NCBI GenBank assembly: GCA_964036315.1
Contig: OZ038482.1
Coordinates: 15,443,882-15,507,881, forward strand
DNA: 64,000 nucleotides
Reading direction: 5' to 3'
Origin: Acanthosepion esculentum
Lineage: Eukaryota > Mollusca > Cephalopoda > Sepiida > Sepiidae
Shown: positions 11,437-23,370 of the stretch, piece after piece
Numbering within the stretch: the first letter of the stretch is position 1
How the letters are laid out: each line of letters begins with the position of its first letter
The notes under the pieces: model-generated
Told to the model about the DNA's origin: nothing
Seen by the model: only the letters and a program-made list of their open reading frames with translations
Database searches by the model: none
Made by a program: the position numbers and the translations under genes

Positions 11437-13170
11437 AGCTCAGTAGAAACTTCGATATATTTATCCGACAAAATGACTGGGACCCACATTTTCTCCACTA
11501 GGATCCCTAGTGGCCAAGTTTTATCCGGTAATTTTTTTCTTTGAAAGCCAAGTTTCGGAGTTATTTGCTCTAATATCTGATGATATTTAACCATATAGTC
11601 GCTGAACTTCACATAAAATAGCACCAAATATATCAATATTCTGGTGTAACAAAAAAGATAGTCGGTGGGATCGCTTCGGTGCATTAATTCTGACAACAAA
11701 GACCGGGATACATATCTGTGTGATAAAAACAATAAGGATAATGATAGTAGCACGAATAGTTACTAGATTAGTGACAATATTTAATTTCTAAAATTTAGGC
11801 AAATAAGTTACCGGACTCTGCATTGTGTTAAAAAAAAACATGAAACTTCGAAATAATTCTTAGAATAATGATAAAAATTAATCTCGGAGCTTCAAGCTGC
11901 CTTCGCCCAAGAGAGTGTGATGTCCGCGAAAGTGTGATAATCTACTATAATGATATTACTTTGAACTTTTAACATTTGACGCAATTGTGTTATTCCTTAT
12001 TAATCTATAACTTTCATTGCCTTCCCCTAATTGTCTATAGAATGACAAACCGCGTCGTTGTGAATGAAAGCAACAGAAATGAAGGTGAAAGAAATACTAG
12101 TCACGATTTAAAACGGCTAACAAATAATAAGATACAATATTATATTCCTACTACTGATTCCATACGGAGGCTTTAGAAGAAAGGAATGAATAAAATTGAT
12201 CTTTATACATTCGTTTCTCGAAGCTGAAACTGTAGAACAGCAGAGATAAACTCCCTGCAGTAAAAGATTACGAATTACGAGTCCTAACATCGTCATAGAT
12301 CTTAATTTTGATTTCTACTGTTGACTAACGCTCGTAGAATATCTATGAAGTTGCGATAAAATACAGCTGAACCCGACATGAAAAAATGCTCGTAAAAAAT
12401 TAATAAAATATTAAAAATTTATTTAAAAACTAAGTTATAATATTTAACCATTATATTAAAACAGCCGGTAAAAACTTTTGGCTCAACCTCGACGATGTTC
12501 GATTTCCATAAAATATATCCCTGCACGATAAGCCTGTAGCTGAAAATGATAAAAGAAAATGGCAATATACGTGGAAAGGCTTAATTTTGATGACAGTGAA
12601 GATTCAAGGAAATGAAAGAAATCTGTTTTTTTCCTAGCTTTTCAGTCCCACTGTCGGTCATCGTTACTGTTTCGAAACTTACGAAACTTTTATTTTACAT
12701 TAAAAGAATATTCCTCTACATTATTATTGCAATTATTCTGGCTCTTGTGGCAATACGCAAAACTCTCAGGTCTATCACATTTGATGAACTGTCCTCTTCT
12801 TTCCATTCCATATAAAAGGCTAATGGAGGTAGGTTAGCTAAAAATACGGGTAGTCTAGAACGACAACCTCGGATATAAAACTCGGAAGCTATTTTTGAGC
12901 CATTCTGAAGGAAAAAGGTGGAATGCCATCGTAAGTACGCGCCTCTCCTCTTTTGTATGATTTTATGAAAGTGCATCGCACAAAAGGTCGTCCTTCAAGT
13001 ACGTGTTATTCTAAAGGTATTAGGCAACTTTACATGTCCGCCAGGACCGTCAGAAAGTTGCGTCCAACTGTGTTCATGAAGTCCAAACAACTACAATATT
13101 TTCGGTCTCTTTATAATTCTGAAATATTGCGAAACTGCAAACAAAATTTCGATTAACAAACCAATGACAA
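11091..13170. other. No recognisable gene; one (GT)n array
   Basis: A (GT)n array of about 32 units lies at 11370-11434, and AAATAAA-rich sequence at 11200-11290. The remaining frames are short and lack domain signals on either strand. Confidence 0.45.
11370..11434. repeat. (GT)n microsatellite
   Basis: About 32 GT units; its complement gives THTHTH frames that are not genes. Confidence 0.97.
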
Positions 13171-13920
13171 TAGTATCTGTCTATATTTCGGAGATGAGGT
13201 ATTATGTACACTATTTACATTATTCAGACTATTGTCCTCATCTTTGTCGACATATTTATTACAACGTTTTGGCCTTTCAGTATCTCTCTATATTTCTGAA
13301 ATGAGGTATTACGTACACTATTTACATTATTCGGACTATTGTCCTCATCTTTGTCGCCATATTTATTACAACGTTTCAGCCTTTCATTATCTGTCTATAT
13401 TTCTGAGATGAGGTATTATGTACATTATTTACATTATTCGGACTATTGTCCTCATCTTTGTCGCCATATTTATTACAACGTTTCAGCCTTTCAGTATCTG
13501 TCTATATTTCTGAGATGAGGTATTATGCACACTATTTACATTATTCGGACTATTGTCCTCATCTTTGTCGCCATATTTATTACAACGTTTCAGCCTTTCA
13601 TTATCTGTCTATATTTCTGAGATGAGGTATTATGTACATTATTTACATTATTCGGACTATTGTCCTCATCTTTGTCGCCATATTTATTACAACGTTTCAG
13701 CCTTTCAGTATCTGTCTATATTTCTGAGATGATGCATTATGCACACTATTTACATTATTCGGACTATTGTCCTCATATTTGTCGCCAGAGTTATTACAAC
13801 GTTTCGGCCGTTCAGTATCTGTCTATATCTCTGAGATGAGGTATTATGTACACTATTTACATTGTTCGGACTATCGTCCTCATCTTTGTTGCCATATTTA
13901 TCACAAATGTTTAGGCCGTT
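13171..13920 (-). repeat. S2 tail array, seven 107-bp units
   Basis: AGTATCTGTCTATATTTCTG or a close variant starts units at 13171, 13279, 13386, 13493, 13600, 13707 and 13814. Each unit holds GTTTCAGCC-type sequence next to the S2 hammerhead-like segment and CCTCATCTTTGTCGCCATAT. This is the tandem tail of the S2 SINE in reverse orientation. Confidence 0.9.
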
Positions 13921-14105
13921 GTTCACTCCGGCCTTCTTCATAGGGTCGGAATGCCGAACTGAAAATAATAATAATAATAAAGTGTTCAGTTCGACATTCC
14001 AACCATCTGAAGAAGGCCGCAGCGTACAACGACCGAAAAGTTTTGATAATTATGGCAACAAAGATGAGGATGATAGTCTGAACAATATAAATAGTGTACA
14101 ATGAA
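13921..14105. mobile_element. Inverted junction of two S2 bodies
   Basis: The reverse arm ends with CCGGCCTTCTTCATAGGGT. After a short (AAT)n spacer the forward arm starts TTCAGTTCGACATTCCAACC and continues through CTGAAGAAGGCCG into one tail unit. Neither arm has the tRNA-like head. Confidence 0.8.
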
Positions 14106-15007
14106 AATATATTTCTTAAAGGATGCAAAAATATCATAAGGTCCTTTTAAGGAGAAAATATAAATCAACGTCATTTTAAAGACGTACTATATTGGTAATG
14201 ATAATTGGTTTAGACCGTCATCTTCTCTCCTTGTCAGAAATCATGTTAATCAGAGTCCCGACCTCTCCATCTGACTGGTTTAAATAAATTCAACAGTTTT
14301 TTTTTATCGGTTTCTTTTAAAATGAAGGTTGTTTGAATGAATGTGAGAAACTTTCAAAGTCTGTGAATAGAATGCAAAACTCTAGCTAGCAAGACAATAT
14401 CATTCCAGTCGACATTGTTTTGGCTGATTACCAATTATTCTCTACGCTTTATGCTTGTCTACACTAAACTCGGATATTTGTTCGGCGTGATCCTTATGTT
14501 GGTCGGAGTGCGCCTTACATCAGCGTACGTTGTATATCGTCCTGACTACGGCCATCTCTGTATTTTCAATACACTTCAGTCCTATATGCCTGCAACATTT
14601 CCATTCTCTTCATATATGTCTTTGAGTCTTATTGCTTTCAAACTACAACATGGCTGCCAGAAAATCTGCAATGCTCTTGTAACCCAGTTTTTCTTATTTT
14701 GATTCGTTGTTTGATTCAATCATTTACCAAGCTTTTCGCCGAAGACCGTATGTAAATGAATTTTTTTCTTTGGAAATTAGTGAAATAATTTTTCTAAGTT
14801 GGCAAACATTACTCATTAGCATTGATCTGTGTTTCAGATAAAGGTGATTTTCCTGGGTTTTCCGTTTGTGTTTATCAATATTTTTAATTCTTCCAAACGC
14901 TCTTTCGATTAATGAAATCATTGTTTTATGTTTGAATGCCGCATTCTTATAATTCATATATTCAGGTCCTTAAATTTGGACAGTTTATCAAATGATTTTG
15001 TTGAAAT
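14106..15007. other. No recognisable gene
   Basis: A 95-codon open frame at 14415-14702 is hydrophobic but matches no family I know and has no clear start context. Confidence 0.4.
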
Positions 15008-15606
15008 ATTGTTTTATCAAACTGTATGATCATATTTTCTATCAGACGCTACGATTATGCTTTTTATCAGATGATATGATCATGTGTTTTATCCGATGAC
15101 ATGGTCATGTTTTTAATCAGACACTATGATCATTCTTTTTTATCATTATGCCTTTTATCAGACGGTATGATCATGTTTTTTATTAGACGGTATGATCATG
15201 CTTTTTATCAGACGGTATGATCATGCTTTTTTATCAGACGGCATGATCATGTTTTTTATTAGACGGTATGATGATACTTTTTATCAGACGGTATGATCAC
15301 GCTTTTTATCAGACCTCATGATCATGCTTTTTATCAGACGGTAGATCATTCTTTTTTATCAGACCGTATGATTATGCTTTTTATCAGTCGGTATGATCAT
15401 GTTTTCTTTTATCAGACGGTATGATCAAGTTTTTTATTAGACGGTATGATTATGTTTTTTATTAGACGGTATGGTCATGTTTTTTATTAGACGGTATGAT
15501 CATGCTTTTTATCAGACAGTATGATCATGTTTTTTTATCTGACGGTATGATCATGTATTTTATCAGACGGTATGATCAAGTTTTTTATCAGACGGTATGA
15601 TCATAT
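15008..15606. repeat. 26-bp minisatellite, about 23 copies
   Basis: The unit is TTTTTTATCAGACGGTATGA plus TCATG, 25-27 bp with T-run length changes and ATTAG/ATCAG variation. Most units contain the palindrome ATGATCAT. It does not overlap any element I can identify. Confidence 0.95.
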
Positions 15607-16208
15607 AGATAAAAAAACATTTCTTTTCTTTGAGGACTTTTATGACAATGACTGATCTCTTATATTGTGGTCGGAGTATGTCCCCAGATTAAATTAACAC
15701 CCTCGCCATTTAGAACTGACGGCGGCTTTTGTCCATACCATTTTTTTTGGTAAATGGTAGGTTATAAGTTTGTCATGCCTTCCATTGAAGGTATTGCTCT
15801 ATACTATCAAGTTTCATTTTAAATTTATTTGGTGCTCGGTAATTGGATGATCAATGGTCTCCCTAGAATCTGTTCAAAAACAACACCTTTAGATTTATTA
15901 CATTAAAAAATGTATTACTATTATTATGAACAACAGCAGTAATTGTAGTATTTAGCATTCCAATTCCGGTGCAAAATAAAAGCAAATTTATTATTATTAT
16001 CATTATTATTATTGTTATTATTATTATTATTAGCAGCAGCAGCAGTAACAGTAATACTAGTTGTTGTTGTAATATTGTCTTATTCATGATCTCTGTTAGA
16101 AGTCACGATCATTAAAATGATAAAGATTTAGTTCCGGCATTGCATTAACACAGCAGGAAGCAGAGAGAGACGGAGAATCCTAACAAGTTCTTTTTTTAAT
16201 TGGAATCA

Positions 16209-16288
<80 letters not shown>

Positions 16289-17938
16289 GAGTGTGTGTGT
16301 GTGCGTGTGAAAGAAAAAATAAAAGAAATTATTTTATGAACAGAAATGAATTATAATAATAATAAAAAAACAACTCATTGCACGTTGGCACGTTGACCAT
16401 CACGCGCTTTAATGAGAAACGTGATGTCAAGGTCGAAACCAGTCAGTGGTAAAGCATATGTTATTCATATTGATTGTCGAAATGAGACTAGACACTGTCT
16501 GGAGATGATTCTAAATGATTGTCCACCTCACCATACTTAGAACCCCACCCCTGCCAAAAAAGAAAAAGACTCAAATGAACGAAAGACAATTATAAGGAAA
16601 TTATATGAGCAAAAACTACGGTGGACGCAAAATATTTTGTTGAATAAGTGCTGCTCACATATAGAGAAAAAACTCTTTCAATAATTTCAAAAATATGGAG
16701 CTACTTTTTCTTGACCTCAACCGAAGGTCTTAGTAAATGACTTTATCAAAAGAAATACGTAATATTAATAATGGAAGTGAAGGTAATGGCTGGCCCCGTT
16801 TAATGTTAACATTTGTTTCTGATAAATTTGCTTGCTAATATAGGTAAAACAGTCGCATAAAATAGTTTAAGTCTCACCTACTCTCTATCTCGGCAAGTAT
16901 TGTGGCATACAAAAGATGAGACTTCTTTGTCTGATCTTTCATCTACAGTCTAGAAAGAGGTGCATTGTTGCTAAAACTTTACTCCCTTGGTTCTTCATTT
17001 CTCCTAGAACTACTTTTGGTAATTATCCATTTGTTAAAAATTGTTCCTTCAGTTATTACATTGACATGACCTTTCGCATCAGATATATCACGTGTCTCTC
17101 ATTAGAGGTCATCTGACTACAAGTTTGCTCACCATGCCTCCCCTCTCATAAGTATACTTGACAAGTACAACATTGTGATTTCAATATATAGGTTTTCTTC
17201 ACGTTATCGAAAACGCAAATATGCAGAAAGCTTCACACTGACTATGGTAAATCTATTACATCAAAATGCAAAAGTACTTCCAGTTAGTGATATAGTATCT
17301 GTAAAAATGAAATCTCATTTATTTGTCAATAGCAGGAAAACGTTTCACTTGATGGTTTACATAAGAAATTTTGAACTGCTATGAAAAACACTCTAAAACG
17401 CTAGAAGTCGATAAATCCGAGAGATATTTGGGAGTTTTCTTGTTTCTTTTTTTTTGGGGGGGTTGTTTTTTTCAGTTAGAGAGGATCATTATAAAATTAA
17501 ATACTGTCGGTTTATTGATATTTCGTTTTTATTATGCAGTTATTAACTTTCAAGACAGAATCGTGAATGTTATGAAAAAGTCGAGATATTTTCTTGAGTA
17601 ACTGAACGGAGTTAAGTTTACAAATAAAATATGCCTTTATGGAGTGTGTTTTTGGGGGGGGGTTTACGTGCTTGCATACACACGGGCGAGCGCATGCGCA
17701 CACACAAATACGTTTTCGTCGTTGATCTTGTGTGAGTGTGCGCGTAAATTCCTCTTTTTCCTTTTCATGTACTTATACATTGTATGTACCAGTGTTTGTG
17801 CGCATGTTTCTGCGCACAGAAGTTAGAGTTTTTATTCGAAATGAAAATGAGAAGGGAAACTGAAATTTGTCGATGAATCTAAAATGTTTAATCATCTCAT
17901 TTGTATAACCAATTTACTTTTCCACACATAGCATGAAG
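15607..17938. other. Long stretch without recognisable genes
   Basis: Contains (TTA)n/(GCA)n at 15990-16060 and (TA)n-(GT)n at 16210-16310. A segment near 16410-16450 (GGTCGAAACCAGTCAG) vaguely resembles a decayed hammerhead 3' half. Open frames at 16916-17116 and 17175-17384 are short and unrecognised. Confidence 0.4.
16210..16310. repeat. (TA)n-(GT)n array
   Basis: About 15 TA then about 35 GT units with a few GC interruptions. Confidence 0.95.
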
Positions 17939-17954
17939 CAACAACAACAACAAC

Positions 17955-17995
<41 letters not shown>
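17939..17995. repeat. (CAA)n-(TAA)n microsatellite
   Basis: About 6 CAA then about 13 TAA units directly upstream of the LINE-B end. Confidence 0.95.
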
Positions 17996-17996
<1 letters not shown>

Positions 17997-18377
17997 TGAT
18001 ATGGCAGTCCCTGCAGACTGCAATGTATTTTTGAAGATATTCGAAAAGCTGTCAAAATACAAGGACCTTGAAATAGAAATCTCAAAAATGTGGCACATGG
18101 GAACATCTACAATCCCTATTGTAGTTGGAGCCTAAGGATTCGTTGGAAAAGATTCCAGTAGACTAATTGAAGGGATCCCTGGAAGTCCATGACTCAAAAT
18201 GATACAAAAAATATTCTGACAAGTACAGCTACACTTTACGAAGGGCTTTATCTATGTAATAATTTGTTTTTTCAGTGGAAAGTGTCATGATACCATTTCT
18301 AACCTTAGGTCCCTGGGCGGGACCCGGAAAGAAATGTGTAAACGGCAGATATCAAAATAAATAAATAATAATAATAA
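17996..18377 (+). pseudogene. LINE-B C-terminal end and 3' tail
   Basis: The frame reads DMAVPADCNVFLKIFEKL, then YKDLEIEISKMWHMGTSTI and PIVVGA, a stop in place of leucine, then GFVGKDSSRLIEGIPGSP. The pattern DxAxP...KYxDLxIEIxxMW...PxVxGALG is the C-terminal hallmark of a LINE family found across invertebrates. After further decay the sequence ends in an AATAAATAAATAATAATAAT tail near 18355-18377, a plausible simple-repeat 3' end. 5'-truncated and dead. Confidence 0.75.
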
Positions 18378-18990
18378 ACATCGGCTACTCCGTAACAGAA
18401 CTAGTTCCGACGAGGGCGGGAACTTTATGTGTGAAGAGGGATTGCTATTTCATCTTTTGAAACAAAAGAAATTGTTTCTGTCTATCATGTGACAAAATGA
18501 TTCAGCATTACTAATGACTATCCTTAAAGTCACATTCTCTCGAATATTGAGAGGGAAGAATTTTAATTAATGTTTCTTTTTTAAGTAATGGTAATGTTTG
18601 TAAATACTAGTTAATTACTTTTATTTTATCTTTCTGGGGAAGTGGGAAAGGTTCGCTAGAAAGCCGACAATTAGTTACAATATTAAGGTTCGCAATTAAT
18701 TATACAATTTATAACCTTGTCCTGTCTAACAGGAGGGATTGCATTTATTCCTTGCCACTGACAATTCTTTGCTTTCAAATTTTCGATGCATTTGTATACA
18801 CAATTCAATAGCAGTGTCTTTTCATTATAGATATATTCCGTCAATAAAACTTACGTTTATTCTCATCCCCTCCATAAAAGATTTGTGTGGAAGTTCTATG
18901 CCTTCTTTGCATCGTATCAACAGCAATGTATCAACAGATAGGGACACAGATATTTACATTGTTTTTATAGGGAAATGCAACCAACAATCT
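18378..18990. other. No recognisable gene
   Basis: AT-rich, no repeat family recognised before the S2 pair begins. Confidence 0.4.
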
Positions 18991-19740
18991 TTTTACCTTA
19001 TTCGGACTATTGTCATCATCTTTGTCGCCATATTTATTACAACATTTCGGCCGTTGTACCCTCCGGCTTTCTTCAGGAGGGTGGAATGTCGAACTGAACT
19101 CTTTATTTCGCTCACTGGGGTAGTCTGTTCTACAAACGCCTGTTCTACTAACTGGATCTAACCAACGTATTTATCCACTCAGCCATGGCACAGTGGATAA
19201 ATACGTTGGTTAGATCCAGTGAAAGAACCCAAAAGAGTGTGAGTTCAATACCCGGCTAAGGCAGTGGAGAACTTGGAGAGGGGAATTAACAGGAGATAAC
19301 TGATAACTGACACCAATTAAACATGGCACGTGGAACTAGAACAGTCTATCCCAGTGAGCGAAATAAAGGGTTCAGTTCGACATTCCAACCACCTGAAGAA
19401 GGCCGGAGCGTACAACGGCCGAAACGTTGTAATAAATATGACGACAAAGATGAGGACAATAGTCCGAATAATGTAAATAGTGTACATAATACCTCATCTC
19501 ATAAATATAGACAGATATTGAAGGGTGATAAATATGACGACAAAGACGAGGACAATAGTCCGAATAATGTAAATAGTGTACATAATACCTCATCTCAGAA
19601 ATATAGACAGATATTGAAGGGTGATAAATATGACGACAAAGATGAGGACAATAGTCCGAATAATGTAAATAGTGTACATAATACCTCATCTCAGAAATAT
19701 AGACAGCTACTGAACAATCTTTTTTCTTTTTATGTGCCAT
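18991..19740. mobile_element. SINE S2, head-to-head inverted pair
   Basis: A reverse copy (18995-19180) faces a full forward copy (19183-19710). The heads form a perfect 29-bp palindrome (19151-19179 with 19192-19220). The forward copy has box A TGGCACAGTGG (19186-19196) and box B GTTCAATAC (19243-19251), then a body with CAGTGGAGAACTTGGAGAG. The segment CTGAAGA...GAAACG resembles a hammerhead and is followed by three 96-bp tail units. The Pol III boxes match consensus; transcription is inferred. Confidence 0.8.
19390..19435 (+). ncRNA. Hammerhead-like segment inside SINE S2
   Basis: CUGAAGA (19393-19399), a 5-bp helix II GGCCG/CGGCC, GAAA (19421-19424), a short ACGUUGU that can close helix III, then A as a possible cleavage base. 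The flanks I tested do not pair as helix I, so activity is doubtful. The segment recurs at 36776, 54145 and, inverted, near 13930 and 19060. Confidence 0.35.
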
Positions 19741-19744
19741 TTCA

Positions 19745-20385
19745 GCGGGTAGGCAATCATGGCTCTCCACCTCCCTCTATCCCTTGCAGCTCTCAACAAG
19801 TTCCTTTCCTCTGCTTCCTCCCCCAGACCACGTTCTGTCATCCACTTGCTTAAGCCCGCCAGGTATGTCACCCGTTGTTTTCCTTTGCCTCTCTATTCGA
19901 CCTGTGAGTATCAGATTTTCCAGGCCTCATTACGTGTCCCAGAGACTTCAGCTGCCTCTTCCTGATATTAAGTATAAGCTTCCTCCTTGTTTGCAACCTC
20001 TCTAGGACCTCCTCGTTGCTCACACGCTCGGTTCATGATATCCTTGGCATCCTTCTGTAGAGCCACATCTCTCTCGCCTCGAGTCTCTTCTTCATCTTTG
20101 AGGAAATCGTGCAACATTCGCTGCCGTAAAGAAGGACAGATGTCACGTAACAGCTTGGTATTCTTTTCTTTGTTACCAAAGAAATCCTCTTGTCACGCAA
20201 TACTCTGCTCAGTTTTTGGAATGTGTCCTTGGCCATCTCAATACGTCTACGGATCTCAGTTTCGCAATTGCCGTCGTCTGTAAAGACGCTTCCTAGATAT
20301 TTAAACTTCCGCGTCTGTTTATTCTAGTGTTTGCGACCTTCAAATCGCATGTCGGACTCATCCTCTTACTGATGACAATGCATTC
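19745..20385 (-). pseudogene. LINE-A 3' half (RT thumb to C-terminus)
   Basis: Minus-strand reading gives VISKRMSPTCDLKVANTRI, then ETEIRRRIEMAKDTFQKL and SCYVTSVLLYGSECCTISSK. MKKRLEAREMWLYRRMPRI, LNIRKRQLKSLGHVM and a decayed C-terminus follow. LYGSEC..TI and MWxYRRMxRI are the conserved thumb motifs of this LINE group. Several frameshifts, no intact ORF. It overlaps the end of the S2 tail array at 19700-19745, so S2 may have landed next to it. Confidence 0.85.
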
Positions 20386-20631
20386 TGTGGATATTTAATA
20401 AACTTGGTTTAGCTTCGTAAAAACGCAAATGAAGCGAAAATAAAGTTTAGCAGACTATCTTATATCAAATTTTCATGTCTCAAAAGCTGATATCTGATCC
20501 CGCAGGCTTCTCGAATCAGATTGATACTACCCCAGGTGTAAATAGTAAAAGATGTATTTACCGGTTTGAATCCCCGCCTCACGCCCAAACGTAGTTTTTT
20601 TTTCTCGTTGCCACCTAATGCTAGAAAATCT

Positions 20632-20760
20632 AGTCTGATTTCCTATTTTACCCTTAGCCGGAAGAAAACAGATGGGTTCATGCCTTTTCCAACGTTATTA
20701 ATTCAAAGTGAGCAAAAATAATCGCAGCCGAAATTTGAACTCAGCTCGACGATTCAATTT
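20632..20760 (-). mobile_element. SINE S1 fragment
   Basis: Diverged body (CCCTTAGCCGGAAGAA, GGGTTCATGCCTTTTCC) and head-side sequence with TTTGAACTCAGCTCGACGA, in the same order as S1 at 48380-48490. Confidence 0.55.
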
Positions 20761-20788
20761 TATGTGGTGCTAAACCTGAAGCTATGTA

Positions 20789-21749
20789 CAGTACTGTTCC
20801 ATAAAAGTGACTCACGTGATTTTTTTTTACTAAATGTTCTCTTCTCCGATGAAACGAAAGTCGAGCTAAATTCAAAGGATAAGCGCTCAAAAATCCGAAG
20901 AAGAAGCTTTGAAAGCTCTTTGAATTTAGCAGTAAGTAGTGTCAAGCATCCGTTCAGTATAATGTTCTGGGGATGCTTTTCTTTTCATGGAACTGATTTC
21001 TTAAAACCTATTGAAAAGACCCACAGGAGCGAGTAGTACAAGAGAATTTTAGAGTCTTGTCTGCTCCCTTCTGCTGAAAGGGTGCAAATCGATCCCACCA
21101 AGCTCATTTTTATGCAGGATAATACTCCCTGTCACAAATCAAAATTGATGAAGGAATACTTTGATGAGAAGCAGGTGAGTGTTATGACATGGCCGCCCCA
21201 ATCCCCTGACCTCAACCCCATAGAAAACTTATGGAGCCTTATAAAGTACAGGCTCTCGAGAAAGCAGTTGAGCAACAAATAGGATTTGATTGTGAATTTC
21301 ATATCCGAATGGAATTCAATGGTTGGAGATGAGATTTGCCAGAACCTAATCAAGTCAATGTCAAAAAAGGGTTAAAAAGGTTATTCAAAATAAAGGAGGA
21401 CCCATAGATTATTAAATATTTCGAACTATATTAGTTATTATAAATAAATTATACCTCTATTATTCTTTATTTAAAGCTGTTCGGTTATGTTTCTATTGAT
21501 TACCAGTTGCAGGAAATAAGTGAGTCACTTTTTTTTTTTTGCACAGAGTTTTTTCCCTAAATCTCATTTATATCCAAAATTATAATTATAAATAGAATAC
21601 CTTAGGATGAGTAAACTTTTTTTACTCGGTGGTCGGGAAGTGGTCTTTATATTAATAAGATTAAAAATTAGTTTGACCCCAAAAGCAATAGGCGAAAAAA
21701 ATTTGAAGTAAAAAAAAATCAGGTGAGTCACTTTTATCGAACATCACTG
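20789..21749 (+). mobile_element. Tc1-type element T1, internally deleted, copy 1
   Basis: Terminal repeats CAGTACTGTTCCATAAAAGT and, inverted, ACTTTTATCGAACATCACTG are flanked by TA. The remaining gene starts abruptly after a T-run and reads LFSDETKVEL (first D), then FWGCFSFHG, FMQDNTPCHKS (second D), SPDLNPIENLWSLIKYRLS (E). So the DDE half is present while the N-terminal DNA-binding half is missing. TAG stops occur at SE-stop-YKRILE and NK-stop-DLIV. The copy at 25048-25965 has the same deletion point but different stops. Confidence 0.85.
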
Positions 21750-22429
21750 TACTGAAACTCATCAGGATGGAACGGCGACGTTAAAAATCAGCGTTAAGAC
21801 ACCTGTCAGTTTCGCTCAAATACACAACCACTTCAGCCAGCCAACAGATACACAACGCAGGAGGTGAACGACATCTTTGAATGAAATAACAATGTTCAAA
21901 GGGAAACAAGCGAAAGAACAAACGATCAAATCTATCCAGTTCTGCAGGCAAATTAATCTAAGACAATACTGCCAAATTTCAATCTTCTTCCATCTGCAAC
22001 TCATTCTGAAGTCTAGATTCTCACTTTCTGTGTGCGCGAGGCTTTCAAACCAAATATCTTGGCTTCTTTTAGCCGGAAAACTGAGTTATATAATCAGCGA
22101 CGATGTAGCAATCACCTTATTTCCAGCCAATTACATTTGATCCGCTGAAGAAGAAAACGAAATCGCAAACCATTTGGTGTGATTAAGTCAAATTTTGTTT
22201 GATATTTTGTTTTCATCTATAAAGAAAATTGTTCACTCTTTATTTCCTTGTTATTTAAATTCCATTTCCTTCATAACGGCACAAATGTGAGCAAAAATGT
22301 GTGGATGCATCTTTGTAGAGATGCAATAATATATTACACAGACGCGTAGCTGAAGTAGAATCGATAAGTATTTTCCTGACAACTGCTCTGGCAAGCTACT
22401 TTCACTGGTGCCCCCAGACTGCATGAATT
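21750..22429. other. No recognisable gene
   Basis: Short frames only. A CTGAAGAAGAAAAC string near 22145 is not a hammerhead (no helix II). Confidence 0.4.
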
Positions 22430-22610
22430 TAAGTGTGCTACTAGGTTGGCATCTCGGTCCCACCCTTTCACTGTCGAAACAGTTAAATGTAACCGCCTCT
22501 TCTACTCCAACAGCTTCTTCTCTCGCACTTCCCGACAGTGGAACTCCCTTCCTCTTACTTGCTTCCCTGATAACTATAATCAACTCGTATTTGTATTCGT
22601 ATTAATACAC
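22430..22610 (+). pseudogene. LINE-C C-terminal fragment
   Basis: Reads RLASRSHPFTVETVKCNRL, then YSNSFFSRTSRQWNSLPL and FPDNYNQLVF. The pattern RTxRxWNSLP...FxxxYNxxxF is the C-terminal signature of jockey/CR1-like LINEs. Four more copies of this family are at 32184, 36370, 37830 and 40855. 5'-truncated; the frame is open for about 55 codons. Confidence 0.8.
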
Positions 22611-22635
22611 GCTGTTGAAATTGAAAACGAAAATG

Positions 22636-22862
22636 GAGCGTGGTACTCGTTTGGAAATACATCGGATAGTTCAACTTGCAGAAGAACAAATCGGTACCTG
22701 AGAAAAAATGGGGAATAAAAAAGAAAGAACCAAGAACATTAAACAAAGGCGAAAACAATCGTCCAGTGTTCAAAGTTCTAAGTCCAAGAAAAAAAAGGCA
22801 AAGCAAAACGAGTAAAAAGACAACTGCGTAAAGTGCTCATTACACTAAGTAGAGCAAAACCT
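22636..22862 (+). repeat. Dispersed repeat R, copy 2
   Basis: Matches 7905-8149, including AGGCGAAAACAATCGTCCAG and TACACTAAGTAGAGCAAA, and again runs into a (TA)n array. Confidence 0.65.
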
Positions 22863-22876
22863 GGCCCCTTAGAATT

Positions 22877-22878
<2 letters not shown>

Positions 22879-22961
<83 letters not shown>
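22879..22961. repeat. (TA)n-(GA)n array
   Basis: About 26 TA then about 15 GA units. Confidence 0.95.
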
Positions 22962-22963
<2 letters not shown>

Positions 22964-23233
22964 CTGGCGTTAATAAAATAGTGCTCGATGTCATATAACA
23001 GAGCTATTAAGTATATATTAATAATTATACATATTATCCCTCATCAGCGGCACCAATCGGAGTTTCATGCACAACGCGATCTTCAAGTGCTCGGTAGAAA
23101 CAGACCGTTACATAATTTAAATATTAATAGAATATCCGTTTAACCATTACTGGCGCGGTCCATATATTATACAGGGATTACAGTTTAAATATATTTTGCA
23201 TTTAGTACTTAAAATACATAGCTACCGGTGAGG

Positions 23234-23238
<5 letters not shown>

Positions 23239-23288
<50 letters not shown>

Positions 23289-23333
23289 TCTGATCTGCCT
23301 GACCCTCATACGTCGAATTCGACGGGAGAGTCG

Positions 23334-23367
<34 letters not shown>
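23239..23367. repeat. (TA)n array enclosing an S1 tail fragment
   Basis: TA units at 23239-23281 and 23336-23367 flank TGATCTGCCTGACCCTCATA followed by CGTCGAATTCGACGGGAGAG. That is the end of S1 tail X (compare 3226-3265). Confidence 0.85.

Positions 23368-23370
<3 letters not shown>

Noticed and set aside
11316..11753. 145-codon minus-strand frame ending in a THTHTH stretch
   Set aside because: It depends on the (GT)n array and has no recognisable domain.
15008..15606. Possible CRISPR array (23 short repeats)
   Set aside because: Units are adjacent with no spacers, in a eukaryotic repeat-rich context with no cas genes.
23040..23110. CTGATGA and GAAAC on the minus strand as a hammerhead
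   Set aside because: The boxes are in the wrong order for a self-contained motif and the would-be triplet ends in G.
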